Positions 1 to 9,668 of a DNA stretch of 64,000 nt are shown here, piece by piece. The translations under genes were made by a program, and so were the position numbers. Numbering within the stretch: position 1 is the first letter of the stretch; each line of letters begins with the position of its first letter. A model generated the notes under the pieces. It made no database searches. It had not been told where the DNA came from and saw only the letters and a program-made list of their open reading frames with translations. This stretch comes from Candidatus Melainabacteria bacterium (GTDB lineage: Bacteria > Cyanobacteriota > Vampirovibrionia > Obscuribacterales > Obscuribacteraceae), in contig RXJR01000008.1 of assembly GCA_003963305.1 (NCBI GenBank), positions 172,361 through 236,360 on the forward strand, read 5' to 3'.

Positions 1-14
1 TGGCCGAACTACAG

Positions 15-1436
15 TTGGTAATTAGTTACAAGCCTTTGGTGCTGCGACCGTTTTATTCGGTGGCTTATCTCGCCAAATGGCTTTTCATCATAATCATCCC
101 AACGTTGTGGCTGTCAGCTTTGCTTGCTTTTCTTCTCGTACCAGCGCTGCATAACTCACTCTATAGTCAAATCGGGCTTTGCGTCATTTTTCTTGGAATA
201 GCTTATGCAATGTTTGCTACCCTGGTTGGTCTAATTTTGTGGCCCTTTTACGACCATCAGATAAAGTTGTCCAAAGAAGGCATAGTGCTGCCATTCTCGA
301 CGGCCAGCACGCGGGGCAGGAAAGCGGGTTATGTCTGGTCTGAATTCAACTCGGCTTCAGTTGCTCAGAGTGCGGACTCGTGTAAGTTGCTACTCGGATC
401 AGCTGATGGCAAAAAGCTTGTTTTAGACACTAAGGCGTTTGAGAAGTCTGAGTTGGAACAACTGTTGCTCGGCATTGAGCTATGGGGCACAAGCATCATG
501 CGCACCCCTGAGTTCATGGATTATCAAAGTAGTCTGCAAAACGAGATGAAAGGATTGGACGTAAACTACACGCGCATGTGGGAGGAAGAGCTGAGCAGGA
601 GGTTCAAGGCTACATCGTTTCTGCCTCTGGAGCCGAAGCAAGCGCTTCAGAGTGGTCGACTGACAGTTCAGAAGCAACTGGCATTTGGCGGGCTGAGCGC
701 TATTTATCTTGTTCAACGTAACGAAAATGAATTGTTTGTTCTCAAGGAAGCGGTCGTCCCTGCTGATGCTGACCCGGAAATGCGACGGTTGGCTGAAAAG
801 CATTTGTCGCGTGAGGCTAAAATTCTGGCTTCGGTTTCGCATCCGAACATCGCCAGAGTTGTTGATTATTTTGTCGAGGAGGGACGCAATTATTTGTTGC
901 TTGAATACGTCAATGGTCAAGATTTACGCCAGTTCGTTCGACAAAATGGATTGCAGCCGCCCTCAAAGGTAATCGACTGGGCGTTACAGTTGGCGGATTC
1001 ATTGCGGTATTTGCATGGGCAAGATCCGCCTGTTGTGCATCGGGATGTTAGTCCCGACAACATAGTCTTGAATAACAATGGGTCCTTGATTCTCATTGAT
1101 TTTGGCGCTTCTAACGAGTTCATTGGCACCGCTACCGGTACCTTGATTGGCAAGCAGGCTTATATGGCACCAGAGCAATTACGTGGTAAAGCCACCACCA
1201 GCAGTGATGTTTATGCGTTTGGTGCCTGCCTTTTCTTCCTCTTGACGGGGCGGGATCCGATGCCGCTTTCCGCCTGCCATCCCAGAACTGTGGTGCCTGA
1301 CCTGCCCGAAGATTTGGACGAGTTGATCGCGGCAATGACAGAGCCCGAGCAAAGCGATCGAATCAGTGATTTCTCGCAAGTAATTGTTCGTTTGCAATCT
1401 CTAAGTTCTTCGCTTACTGTCGCGCGTGAGGCATAG
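15..1436 (+). CDS. Membrane-anchored Ser/Thr protein kinase (possibly 5'-partial)
   Basis: This is a Hanks-type kinase with an N-terminal membrane module. Two hydrophobic segments (about residues 20-50 and 55-80) are followed by a short region resembling a bacterial PH-like domain (about 85-155), then the kinase domain (about 215-465). Visible motifs are a Gly-rich loop near FGGLSAIY, the ATP-binding Lys in VLKEAV, the catalytic HRDVSPDN, IDFGAS and an APEQL activation segment. The first usable start is a TTG, and the frame stays open to the window edge, so the true start may lie upstream. It ends 2 bp before the next gene and shares its membrane/PH-like/kinase layout with the gene at 2957, so the three genes form an operon. 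Substrate unknown. Confidence 0.85.
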   Translation: MVISYKPLVLRPFYSVAYLAKWLFIIIIPTLWLSALLAFLLVPALHNSLYSQIGLCVIFLGIAYAMFATLVGLILWPFYDHQIKLSKEGIVLPFSTASTRGRKAGYVWSEFNSASVAQSADSCKLLLGSADGKKLVLDTKAFEKSELEQLLLGIELWGTSIMRTPEFMDYQSSLQNEMKGLDVNYTRMWEEELSRRFKATSFLPLEPKQALQSGRLTVQKQLAFGGLSAIYLVQRNENELFVLKEAVVPADADPEMRRLAEKHLSREAKILASVSHPNIARVVDYFVEEGRNYLLLEYVNGQDLRQFVRQNGLQPPSKVIDWALQLADSLRYLHGQDPPVVHRDVSPDNIVLNNNGSLILIDFGASNEFIGTATGTLIGKQAYMAPEQLRGKATTSSDVYAFGACLFFLLTGRDPMPLSACHPRTVVPDLPEDLDELIAAMTEPEQSDRISDFSQVIVRLQSLSSSLTVAREA

Positions 1437-1438
1437 AC

Positions 1439-2941
1439 TTGGACAAACGGATTGATGAGCTTGAAGAGATCAATTTGAAAGTAGTTGATGACGTCGATGG
1501 TGCGGTCAGCGTGCCTGATTCTGCAACTCCCGACGCCGCTGAACTCGACGTCACCGTGCCTTCACCTGTCCCTGATCTTCAGGCGAATTTGCAGAACATC
1601 TCCGAAGGAACTGATCCGACGGGAGGCGGGGAAGGGCTCGAGAGTAAGAGCAGGTCTGCTCGCTTTTCAAAAACGACAATTCGGAAAACGTTTCTGGTTG
1701 TGGTTCTAGGGGCTCTTGCCGTATGCGCAAATAATGGGCTTAAGTCCTTCTGGAGTTCCCCGATTAGCTCGCAGTCAATTGTATTCTTAGGACCATCGAT
1801 ATTTTCTGCCTGGTGTGGAGAACTCGATTCAGCCAATGCTTTGCAGGCTTTGCCAACCATGGCAGTTGAAGTCAGTTCCACCGGAGCCGCTTTGCCGCCA
1901 CAGCGTCGAGCTGCTGTGGTAGCCAGTTTGGAGCGTTTTGTAGGAAGTGCGCCGGTTGAGAAGCGCCTCATGTCTACTCTCGTAGATGCAGTTATGCTGG
2001 CGGTAAACGGAAAATCAGATCGGGCAGCAGTGCTCCTTCGAGAGCTAGACTCGAACAGCCCGCTTGTTAGCGGATTTCACGCTGCGGTGCAGACGATGAT
2101 CGGTCAGTATCCCGCCGCCCTGGAAACCTGTGATCGCGGGATTCGCGTGCTTGAAACCAGTAGTGGTTCATTTGCGCCGTCCACCTACGATGCACTTTGG
2201 TCTGTCAAAGCGGAAATCTTGATTGCAATGGGGCGGCCTGAAGATGCTCTCAGGGTTCTCGAGTTGCCTGGATTCCCAGAGAAATACAAGGAAGATGCGC
2301 TTAAGCGTGACAACATTCTTGAGGCTAAAGCAGCAGCCTATTTGCGTTCCAATCAACCTGATCAGGCAATTAAAGTTGCCTGTCAAATGCGTCAATTGAA
2401 TCACATGATTCTTTCAACCGCTTATCTCATGGAAGGCGATATCGCTGAAGCCGAGCAACATGCGGGAAAATCATATCTGGCATTATCCAAAATCTACAGC
2501 AAGACGGGGCGTCTCGAGGAAGCTCTAAAATACGCAAAATTGGCTGACCAGGCTAATCTTGGCGTTGCCGGACGCGAGCAGCATGTGTTCGTATTGAATC
2601 AGATGGGGCGTTTTCGTGAGGCGATCGCTCTTTCCACCGACTTGGCTGCTTTACCGAAAGTGCCATTTCTGCTCGAGTCTATGCATAATATGCCGGAATT
2701 GCATGCGGACCTGGCCTGGGCTTACGCCAAACTTGGAGAAATCAGACAGGCTCGTGAGCATGCTAATTGGGCCCTTAATGTGGACCCTAACTGTCGTCAG
2801 GCGCTGGAAGCGGAGCGGCTGGTAAGCCAAATTACTGGTGATAATGAGAAGTACGAGGCGTATGATTCCCGCTTGAAAAATTTGCAGGCAGACCTCTACG
2901 ATCGACCGGTATTGTTCACGAATAAAAACACTAGATATTAG
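1439..2941 (+). CDS. Membrane-anchored TPR protein
   Basis: It starts with TTG 2 bp after the upstream kinase stop. The first 75 residues are acidic and probably disordered. One transmembrane segment follows (about residues 85-103), then a helical repeat region (about 190-470) with TPR-like spacing and residues (for example AWAYAKLGEIRQAREHANWA). TPR arrays bind other proteins, and the position between two paralogous membrane kinases suggests a scaffold or substrate for them. No catalytic motif is seen. The call rests on the repeat pattern rather than on a recognised named family. Confidence 0.7.
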   Translation: MDKRIDELEEINLKVVDDVDGAVSVPDSATPDAAELDVTVPSPVPDLQANLQNISEGTDPTGGGEGLESKSRSARFSKTTIRKTFLVVVLGALAVCANNGLKSFWSSPISSQSIVFLGPSIFSAWCGELDSANALQALPTMAVEVSSTGAALPPQRRAAVVASLERFVGSAPVEKRLMSTLVDAVMLAVNGKSDRAAVLLRELDSNSPLVSGFHAAVQTMIGQYPAALETCDRGIRVLETSSGSFAPSTYDALWSVKAEILIAMGRPEDALRVLELPGFPEKYKEDALKRDNILEAKAAAYLRSNQPDQAIKVACQMRQLNHMILSTAYLMEGDIAEAEQHAGKSYLALSKIYSKTGRLEEALKYAKLADQANLGVAGREQHVFVLNQMGRFREAIALSTDLAALPKVPFLLESMHNMPELHADLAWAYAKLGEIRQAREHANWALNVDPNCRQALEAERLVSQITGDNEKYEAYDSRLKNLQADLYDRPVLFTNKNTRY

Positions 2942-2956
2942 AGGAAGACTCTGCCT

Positions 2957-5269
2957 GTGGAATTGAAATCTAAACAAGACGAAATTCACCTCAAGGCGGC
3001 GCAATCTTCGTCTGATCAAAAGCACTCCATATTGATACCGCATCCGGTTGCAAAGCCCGATTCTAAAGTGAATGAGTCCGGTAAGAATTCACTTAAGCCC
3101 TATCGTCCAAGCTGGTCTCTGTGCTTGATTCAAAGTTTCGCTGATCTGGTAATTGTCAGTGGTATTGGCGGACTGATCACGTTTTTGATGATTTTTACAG
3201 CACTTGGCTGTGTCGCCGGTTCGACTGTAAACATAATCGCCGTTGCCGAAACCAGCATGTTCATCGGTATGGTGGCATCTGGTATGTGGTTGATGTGTTG
3301 TGCGTTTCCAGTCTGGTTGGGTTTTAGCCTGCTGACCCTGCAGGCGGCGGCTGGTGGTTTTGTGGGCGCATTCGTTTTCGACGCAGCGTGCACGGCGCTG
3401 CAGCTCGATCCGCTTGCTGCTGGTGCCCTCGGCAGTGTATTTTCGGTGGCATTGACCTTGATGCTTACTGTTATTCCCGCTCTCGCCATGCCGTTTTACC
3501 TGGCAATTTGCAACAGCTCTCCGCTTCGCAAGACTTTAGGTGCCGGTTTTGCCGATTTCTATACTGCCGATCTGCGAGGCAATCGTCTCACGTTCAGGCA
3601 GGCCTGGAAGCGCGGCATTCTGTTTGCCCTTGAGTCTTTCTTGTATCCACTGTCGGTGGCGACCGGCAAAAATTATCCGGACCGTCGAACCTGGCTTGAG
3701 CAGGCGAGCGGCACGATGTACGTAAAGCATCCGGATAAGCTCGAAGAAGAGGTCAATAAGTCTAAGGAAACAGTGGCGGTTCGCTATCGCGCTTTTCAGG
3801 AAATCGAAAGTGTTCTTGGTCAAGAACAAGATACCGTGCCCCGTGTCATGCGCAAGGTTGATCAGCCGTTCAGGCGGGCGCTGTACGGTGTGGCCGCACT
3901 TGCTATGGTGACGGTGGCGGTGGCATTGCCTGCCGGGATGCGGGCCCCAATGGTTCTGATGCGCAATATTCTCTTTGCCGGGGGGGAATTTGGATCCGGT
4001 CCCGGCAGTCATCTCTTGTACGGACTGCAAACGCTGGTCAACAATGGACTGAGTGTCTTCTTCGCTATGGTGGCGATCTTGGTGCTTTATTTTGCTGTGG
4101 CTATGTGCAGGCCGACCCATATTCAGTTATCGCGCAAGGGCATAAGGTTTACCTTTCAGATGATGCCCAGTTTCATGTGGGATGCGATTTGTCCCTGGGA
4201 AAAGGTCGAGCAGTTGAGACTCGAGCAGACTCCCGGAAAGGCTTCCATCGCCGATCATCGCCTGGTTTTCAAATTGAAAGACGGGAAAAAGATGCGCATG
4301 CGTCTGGGCAGCATCAGCTCGGTGGCCGGAAAAGAGGAAATATTGAGAGCCGTCGAACGTTGGGCGCCTGAGTTGCCTCGTTCAGCAGAAGTGATTTCAG
4401 CTTTGCAGCCGCCCTGTGATTTCAGCTACACGGAGCTCTGGATGGAGGCACTGACAGCGCCTCCGAAACGCGAGAAGCTGAAGCCGTTGATTGACGGTGC
4501 TGCATTGCGTGAGAACCAGTACACAGTGGCGAAGATGCTTGGTGTGGGAGGGCAGGGCACTGCATATCTGGCTGACGATGCTCTATCTGGACAGTCTGTC
4601 GTGCTGAAAGAGTTTCTTTTGCCGGTTTATGTTGATGTGAGCGCAAGACGTCGCGCCCTTGAAACTTTTGAGCACGAAGCTCGGCTTTTGAAAGAATTGA
4701 GTCACTCAAATGTCGTTAAACTTGTTGATTATTTTGTCGAGGACCATCGGGCTTATCTTGTTCTCGAGCACATTGACGGCAAATCGCTGCGCCAGATCGT
4801 GCAGCAGGAAGGCCGGCTGGACGAGGAGCAGGTTCGCAATCTGGCCAGGCAAATGTGCGAAATTCTCGCTTACTTGCATGCTCAGTCACCGCCTGTAGTG
4901 CATCGAGATTTTACTCCAGATAATTTGATTCTTCGTAAAGATGGCACGTTGAAGTTGATCGACTTCAACGTGGCAAGGCAAAGCGATGACGCAAGCGCTC
5001 TCAGCTCAGTAGTCGGTAAGCCCAATTACTTGTCGCCTGAACAGTTCCGCGGTGCGCCGGTGCCTGAAAGTGACCTCTATGCGTTTGGCGCCTGTCTTTA
5101 CTTCTTGCTGACTGGCGAAGACCCAGTGGCGATAATCAGTTCCAACCCAGCTTCTGTGCGTGACGATGTCTCGGAGCAACTTTCCGCCATAGTGCAGAAA
5201 GCAACGCAGCCGGAGTTGAAGAATCGGTTTGCTAGCGCTGCAGAGATTTTGCTTCAGTTAGAGCAATAA
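2957..5269 (+). CDS. Multi-pass membrane Ser/Thr protein kinase with DFN motif
   Basis: GTG start, 15 bp after the TPR gene. The N-terminal half holds several hydrophobic segments (about residues 60-190, 310-335 and 355-385). A PH-like region beginning IQLSRKGIRF is similar in position and sequence to the one in the first gene of the window. The C-terminal kinase domain (about 510-770) has the loop GVGGQGTAY, Lys in VLKEFLL, HRDFTPDN and LSPEQF. The metal-binding DFG is replaced by DFN (IDFNVA), a variant that other kinases tolerate, so activity is likely but unproven. The last 38 nt overlap the 3' end of the convergent trehalose-phosphatase gene. Confidence 0.85.
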   Translation: MELKSKQDEIHLKAAQSSSDQKHSILIPHPVAKPDSKVNESGKNSLKPYRPSWSLCLIQSFADLVIVSGIGGLITFLMIFTALGCVAGSTVNIIAVAETSMFIGMVASGMWLMCCAFPVWLGFSLLTLQAAAGGFVGAFVFDAACTALQLDPLAAGALGSVFSVALTLMLTVIPALAMPFYLAICNSSPLRKTLGAGFADFYTADLRGNRLTFRQAWKRGILFALESFLYPLSVATGKNYPDRRTWLEQASGTMYVKHPDKLEEEVNKSKETVAVRYRAFQEIESVLGQEQDTVPRVMRKVDQPFRRALYGVAALAMVTVAVALPAGMRAPMVLMRNILFAGGEFGSGPGSHLLYGLQTLVNNGLSVFFAMVAILVLYFAVAMCRPTHIQLSRKGIRFTFQMMPSFMWDAICPWEKVEQLRLEQTPGKASIADHRLVFKLKDGKKMRMRLGSISSVAGKEEILRAVERWAPELPRSAEVISALQPPCDFSYTELWMEALTAPPKREKLKPLIDGAALRENQYTVAKMLGVGGQGTAYLADDALSGQSVVLKEFLLPVYVDVSARRRALETFEHEARLLKELSHSNVVKLVDYFVEDHRAYLVLEHIDGKSLRQIVQQEGRLDEEQVRNLARQMCEILAYLHAQSPPVVHRDFTPDNLILRKDGTLKLIDFNVARQSDDASALSSVVGKPNYLSPEQFRGAPVPESDLYAFGACLYFLLTGEDPVAIISSNPASVRDDVSEQLSAIVQKATQPELKNRFASAAEILLQLEQ

Positions 5270-6056
5270 TCAGTTTGGCAATTTCGGTTGTATCTGCAAC
5301 CTGAAACTGCGAGCAAGTGTTGCTGCTGCCCGAGCCCACTTTTACAGTCACTCCGCCGCGTTTATTCACCCAGTCGAAGGCTGGTTCGTCAGGCGGAGAA
5401 TCACCGATGAAGACGTAAGCCCGTTCGCTTTCGGCAGGCACCATCTGGTCTAGTTGTGCCAGAGCGCGACCTTTGTCCCAATCTATTTTGGGAAGGAATT
5501 CGTAGCTAGTTGGTTGTGCGCGCAAGAGCAGGTCTTTGAACTGGTTGGAAATGCGCTCAATGTGATGGTGCAGAATTTCGCGTGCTTCCACTGCTACTGT
5601 GTGCCAGTGTACACACACCGAGTAGCCGTGGTCTTCCACTATGGCGTTGATCTCCGGTCTCGCCAGCGAGGCGAGCTTGTCGCGTACCTCTTTCATTGAT
5701 TGTCCGACCGCTGCTGCCAGGTCGTTTACCACTGGTTCTTGCTTTGGCAGCGCTGTCTCGAGTCCGTAATTACCAGCCAGAAACAGTCTTTGATAATCAA
5801 ACTCGCCACGCAATAGCGCCATGCTGCGGGCGCTGACAATGCCAGCCAGTACTCCCGGTTTGATGGACAGCTCGCGCAGACTTTCGTGAACATGCGGATC
5901 GAGCAAGGCATTTTCTGGACGGTCTGCATAAGGCACGATTGTTCCGTCTCTATCGAAGCCTATGAGAAGCTCTTTTCCTGCGGAAATTCTTTCGATTGCG
6001 TATGCTATTTCAGCACTGCTGGCAGCCTTTTTGTTTGTACAATTCTCGGTTTTCAT
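5232..6056 (-). CDS. otsB: Trehalose-6-phosphate phosphatase
   Basis: A HAD-superfamily enzyme that removes phosphate from trehalose 6-phosphate in the cytoplasm. The nucleophile motif is GFDRDGTIVPY (about residues 33-43) and the metal-binding motif is FIGDSPPDEPAFDWV near residue 220; both fit OtsB. At 274 aa it has normal length. It starts 1 nt after the stop of the glycogen-debranching gene on the same strand, so the two are probably translationally coupled, linking trehalose to glycogen turnover. No trehalose-phosphate synthase (OtsA) is present in the window. Confidence 0.85.
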   Translation of the reverse strand: MKTENCTNKKAASSAEIAYAIERISAGKELLIGFDRDGTIVPYADRPENALLDPHVHESLRELSIKPGVLAGIVSARSMALLRGEFDYQRLFLAGNYGLETALPKQEPVVNDLAAAVGQSMKEVRDKLASLARPEINAIVEDHGYSVCVHWHTVAVEAREILHHHIERISNQFKDLLLRAQPTSYEFLPKIDWDKGRALAQLDQMVPAESERAYVFIGDSPPDEPAFDWVNKRGGVTVKVGSGSSNTCSQFQVADTTEIAKLIIALTEAKSLQR

Positions 6057-6057
6057 A

Positions 6058-8283
6058 CTAGCTCTCTATCACTACGCGTACTTTTCCTGACTTGTTCAGG
6101 ACCTGACAGGCTCCCCTGCCGTTGTGATTTGTAAAACTCAGCCCGACTACTGCCGAACCTACTCTCAACCCTTGCACCGTGAATTTGTCGAGCCAGTCGG
6201 GCAGGCTTGGTTCGACGACGCGCAATAAATTGTGGCAAGCATCCGGATGAAAGTTGACGCATGTTTTGAGCAATTGAAAAATGGCTCCAGCTGCCCATGC
6301 CTGCGGTGAGCAAGAGACAGGATAATCGATTGGTCTGTATGCGCCGTCGCGTTCGAATCCGCAAAATAACTCAGGCAATCGGAAGTCTGGCTGGAACTGC
6401 GCCGCTTCGAGCAGACCCAGCATAATTTTGTGAGCATCGGCTACGCGTCCTATCTTGCGCATACCTTCTGCAATAATGGCGTTGTCGTGCGGCCATATAG
6501 ATCCATTGTGGTAACTCATCGGGTTGTAAGCGATGGTGCTTCTGGAAAGAGTTCTGATGCCCCAGCCTGACTGCAGTTCGTTGGACATCAGTCTGTCTGC
6601 TACGTGATTAGCCTTTTCTTCATCGAGAATGTCCGTAAACAGTAAGTGACCGGGGTTTGATGAGATAACGCCGACTTGCTTGTTGTCAGCGTCAAGAGCG
6701 AGCGCAACGTAATTTTCGTCTTCCATCCAGAAATCGCGCTGAAATCTAGCCTTTAGCTGTGCAGCTTTGGTTGTTAGCGACTCGGATATCTCTTTGTGAC
6801 CAAGCAGGCTTGCTGTGCGAGCCATCGTCGTCCAGGCTGCGTAAAGATAGCCCTGCACCTCGCACAAGGCGATCGGTGGATTCGCCAACTGACCGCTTGT
6901 GTGCATGACTGAATCGCCGGAATCTTTCCAGCCCTGGTTTTCCAGTCCTTTTTCACTTTCACGTTTATAGACTAGATAGCCTGTCTCGGTAAGAGTGTCA
7001 TCGATCCATTGCAGCGCCGCTTTAGCTGATGTCCACATTTTAGTGGCGAAATCCAGATCTCCCGACCATTCCACATATTCACCGAGTACGAACAGCCATA
7101 ACTGCGTCGCGTCGACTGTTCCGAAATACGGGCTGTGTGGAATCTGATTAGTGCGTGCCATTTCACCGATGCGCAGCTCATGCATGATGCGCCCAGGTGC
7201 TTCCGCTCTGTACTCGTCGACTACGGTTCCTTGATAGGCGCCTAGAACTTCGATGCACTCTCGAGCCAGATCCGGCAAAAATGGCAGCACCTGCCAGGCC
7301 GTTATGGCGCTGTCTCGGCCAAACAAGGCGCAGTACCAGGGCACTCCAGCCGAAAGACCGTTGCCTTTGGGTGTTGGCTGTCTGAGTATGTAGAGGTCGC
7401 GGAAGGCTCTGTCTACAGCCATGTCGAAGAGTTGATGTCCGGTGCGAATAATAGTTGAACGGTTGCACCACTCGCGGTATCGTTCGTCTGCGGCACGGCG
7501 GGCATCGCCATAGCCCGTCTTGCGCACATTGGGAGCTGAAGACTGCCCACCCCAGCGGGTTGAGACACAAATTTGAATTTCCTTGACTTGGTGAACCGGC
7601 AGTGTCAATTTGAAAGTTACTTCGCCTTCACCGTTTATTTCGTCTGGTTGAATGCCGTAAAATTCGATCACTGTCTCGAGCAGCTCGTTATCCAGCCCCC
7701 TGTAAGCAAGAAAGAGAGTGCGCCCGTTTTTCCCGGGGACGGGCATCATGCGTTGCCCGCGTTTTTCTACGTTCAAACCTCGCACTTCGAACATGTCGGC
7801 GAAGTCTGAACTGAACGCCATCTTGAGCTCAACGTCAAGAGGCGTGGCGTGAAAATTTTGCAGGGTCAAACGCTCCCACAGTAAGTCCCCCAATACGACC
7901 TCGCGTTGAATGGTGATTTTTTGCTGCGGAGTTTGTTCGGTGTGCGGATTGGTGTAGAGAAATTGTCCCGCGTAGCCTTCGTTGACTGAGCTGGAAAGCA
8001 GCGACAGAGGAGCGCCGTTCATTGTCAGTTCCCACTGGCTGATGTGGCGGGTATCGTACCGGTAGTAACCGTAACCAAGTGTGTTGCAACCAGGAATTAG
8101 CGCGCTTTGATCCATGACCAGAAAGTGACTGCCGTGCTTGAGTACGAAGCGCGGATGAGCTGCATCAGTGAGCACAAATGGCATGCCCTGGCACAAGGGG
8201 CGTGAGTCGAGTGTGTACTCTGGAAATGTTGTTGAGCTGGCACTATCGTCAGCAACGTCAGAAGAAATCGGCGTGTGGGTCAT
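6058..8283 (-). CDS. Amylo-alpha-1,6-glucosidase / glycogen debranching enzyme
   Basis: A 741-aa glycoside hydrolase with two parts. The N-terminal beta-rich domain (about residues 35-230) has the GDE_N signature around GYGYYRYDTRHIS. The C-terminal (alpha/alpha)6 barrel carries PWYCALFGRDSAIT, KDSGDS and YHNGSIWPHDNA, typical of bacterial debranching proteins that cleave alpha-1,6 branches of glycogen. It is the first gene of a two-gene operon with the trehalose phosphatase. The ATG lies just downstream of the 715-bp gene-free region that presumably holds its promoter. Exact substrate preference cannot be read from sequence. Confidence 0.85.
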   Translation of the reverse strand: MTHTPISSDVADDSASSTTFPEYTLDSRPLCQGMPFVLTDAAHPRFVLKHGSHFLVMDQSALIPGCNTLGYGYYRYDTRHISQWELTMNGAPLSLLSSSVNEGYAGQFLYTNPHTEQTPQQKITIQREVVLGDLLWERLTLQNFHATPLDVELKMAFSSDFADMFEVRGLNVEKRGQRMMPVPGKNGRTLFLAYRGLDNELLETVIEFYGIQPDEINGEGEVTFKLTLPVHQVKEIQICVSTRWGGQSSAPNVRKTGYGDARRAADERYREWCNRSTIIRTGHQLFDMAVDRAFRDLYILRQPTPKGNGLSAGVPWYCALFGRDSAITAWQVLPFLPDLARECIEVLGAYQGTVVDEYRAEAPGRIMHELRIGEMARTNQIPHSPYFGTVDATQLWLFVLGEYVEWSGDLDFATKMWTSAKAALQWIDDTLTETGYLVYKRESEKGLENQGWKDSGDSVMHTSGQLANPPIALCEVQGYLYAAWTTMARTASLLGHKEISESLTTKAAQLKARFQRDFWMEDENYVALALDADNKQVGVISSNPGHLLFTDILDEEKANHVADRLMSNELQSGWGIRTLSRSTIAYNPMSYHNGSIWPHDNAIIAEGMRKIGRVADAHKIMLGLLEAAQFQPDFRLPELFCGFERDGAYRPIDYPVSCSPQAWAAGAIFQLLKTCVNFHPDACHNLLRVVEPSLPDWLDKFTVQGLRVGSAVVGLSFTNHNGRGACQVLNKSGKVRVVIES

Positions 8284-8998
8284 TTGTTTTTCCGAGGTGG
8301 CGGCTCAACTGACGGGATCTAATGAGTTCCAGGAGTTCTCGTTTGGACTTTATGAATTCTCCGCGGACCTTCTATTGATGAGACATGCTTTCACTTAGTT
8401 CCAATAGAATGTCGTTGTTGCGGGTTCTTACATTTTAAATTGAAACAAAGCGCCTTTTCATTGTAGCCAGAGATACTACATCTTGATGCTCAGTGTAAAT
8501 CAAACTGAAAAGCGCCGTCTTAAACTGACACTCTTTCTAAAATCGGATGATTATCTCTTGAACTGTGTAGCTATTTCTTGAACTGCATAGCGTTGTAGAC
8601 ACAAAATCGACAGCATTCGCGCGATGTCAGCTAAGGTGAGTGCTCAATATTTTCTCTGGCGCGCTTGATTCGTGCTTTGCGATAACCTCACGCGAGCGAG
8701 TTGTCAGGCGGGTTTGTTGATGCGCCATTCTGATAAAGATCCAATATCCAAGTGCTCAGAAGTGGTTGAGTTGAGCATAGTGAAATCAATAGAGTTGAGT
8801 GTCTCCTTTTCCTTCTTCTTTCCATAAGCCCAATCCCCCGCAAAGCTCTGACCGTTTACATCTGCGTGTTTTTTCTTCCTGTTTAGCCGGGAAGAGCAGT
8901 GTGATGGTTTCGCATGTGTCGGTTTTGAGCCTGGAAAGAAGTTCCCTATGTCAACGCGTTTGCTACTTCAGCATCCGCCAACTACTGAGGACAAGACC
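8284..8998. other. Gene-free region between debranching enzyme and small GC-rich gene
   Basis: About 715 bp of AT-richer sequence between divergently oriented genes. No ORF with family resemblance or a good ribosome binding site was seen on either strand. It should hold promoters for both neighbours, but no convincing -35/-10 pair was picked out. Confidence 0.5.
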
Positions 8999-9229
8999 AT
9001 GAAGAACTCCGAAACCGCCCCCACCAACCCCGCCGCCGTCACCGAGTGCCTCGCTGCCGCCACCAAGTCCGCCACGACCGCTCTGGGCGCCGCCGACAAC
9101 CGCAGCGTCACCGCCGCCGCCACCCTGAGCGTCGCGGTCACCGAAGCGGGCGTCACCAAGACCAACAAGGCGAACGCCAGCGTCACCGTCGGCTCCGAGA
9201 CCTCCGAGGAAGCCGCCGCCTCCAAGTAA
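8999..9229 (+). CDS. Ala/Thr/Ser-rich small protein of unknown function
   Basis: 76 aa from the ATG at 8999, chosen because GAGGACAAG lies just upstream and because C/G-ending codons begin only there; an earlier ATG at 8948 gives an AT-rich leader. The protein is almost entirely Ala, Thr, Val, Ser, Glu and Lys, with no Cys, Trp or predicted membrane segment. That composition suits a helical or disordered polypeptide. Codon composition is very different from the flanking DNA and matches the GC-rich islands elsewhere in the window, making this a one-gene island. No family recognised. Confidence 0.6.
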   Translation: MKNSETAPTNPAAVTECLAAATKSATTALGAADNRSVTAAATLSVAVTEAGVTKTNKANASVTVGSETSEEAAASK

Positions 9230-9668
9230 CGCGTCGGCGCCGGCAAGCATGAACGAATGAAGGCATTTTTCGTTCTTGCTCAACCTGAATTCGCGAATCG
9301 AGCCTTCACGGTTCGCGAATTCACTTTCTTTCGCAATTAATTACCTCGGAGTAAGGCGCTGAGAAGGCACCGAGCCGTAAGAATGCCGCAGAGCAAGGCT
9401 TCGTGGTTCTGGGGCTGATCTTGTTTTAATCGTGGACGTGGTTGTGGCGCATGAACATTGGATTTTGGGAATCGAATCGATTGAATCGATTATGGGGATT
9501 ACCTTTTAGGATTTTCGGACATTTAAAATTTACCCTAAAATACTATCGGCTGTAGCAGGTTCTGCGAAATGAGAAATGAGAGATCGATGGAGATCGACAC
9601 GCATACGTAACTGCTATCCACTCTTGTTTGCTTTCACGGCTCAGGTCGTGCGATACACACGCTCAGGT
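9230..9668. other. Gene-free region with strong inverted repeat
   Basis: No gene seen. It contains an 11-bp perfect inverted repeat, 9287-9297 (GAATTCGCGAA) with 9312-9322, followed by a T-rich stretch. This could act as the terminator of the small GC-rich gene. A weaker GAACGAA/TTCGTTC pair lies just before it, and an AT-rich tract with repeated AATCGAT words lies near 9470-9495. Confidence 0.5.
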
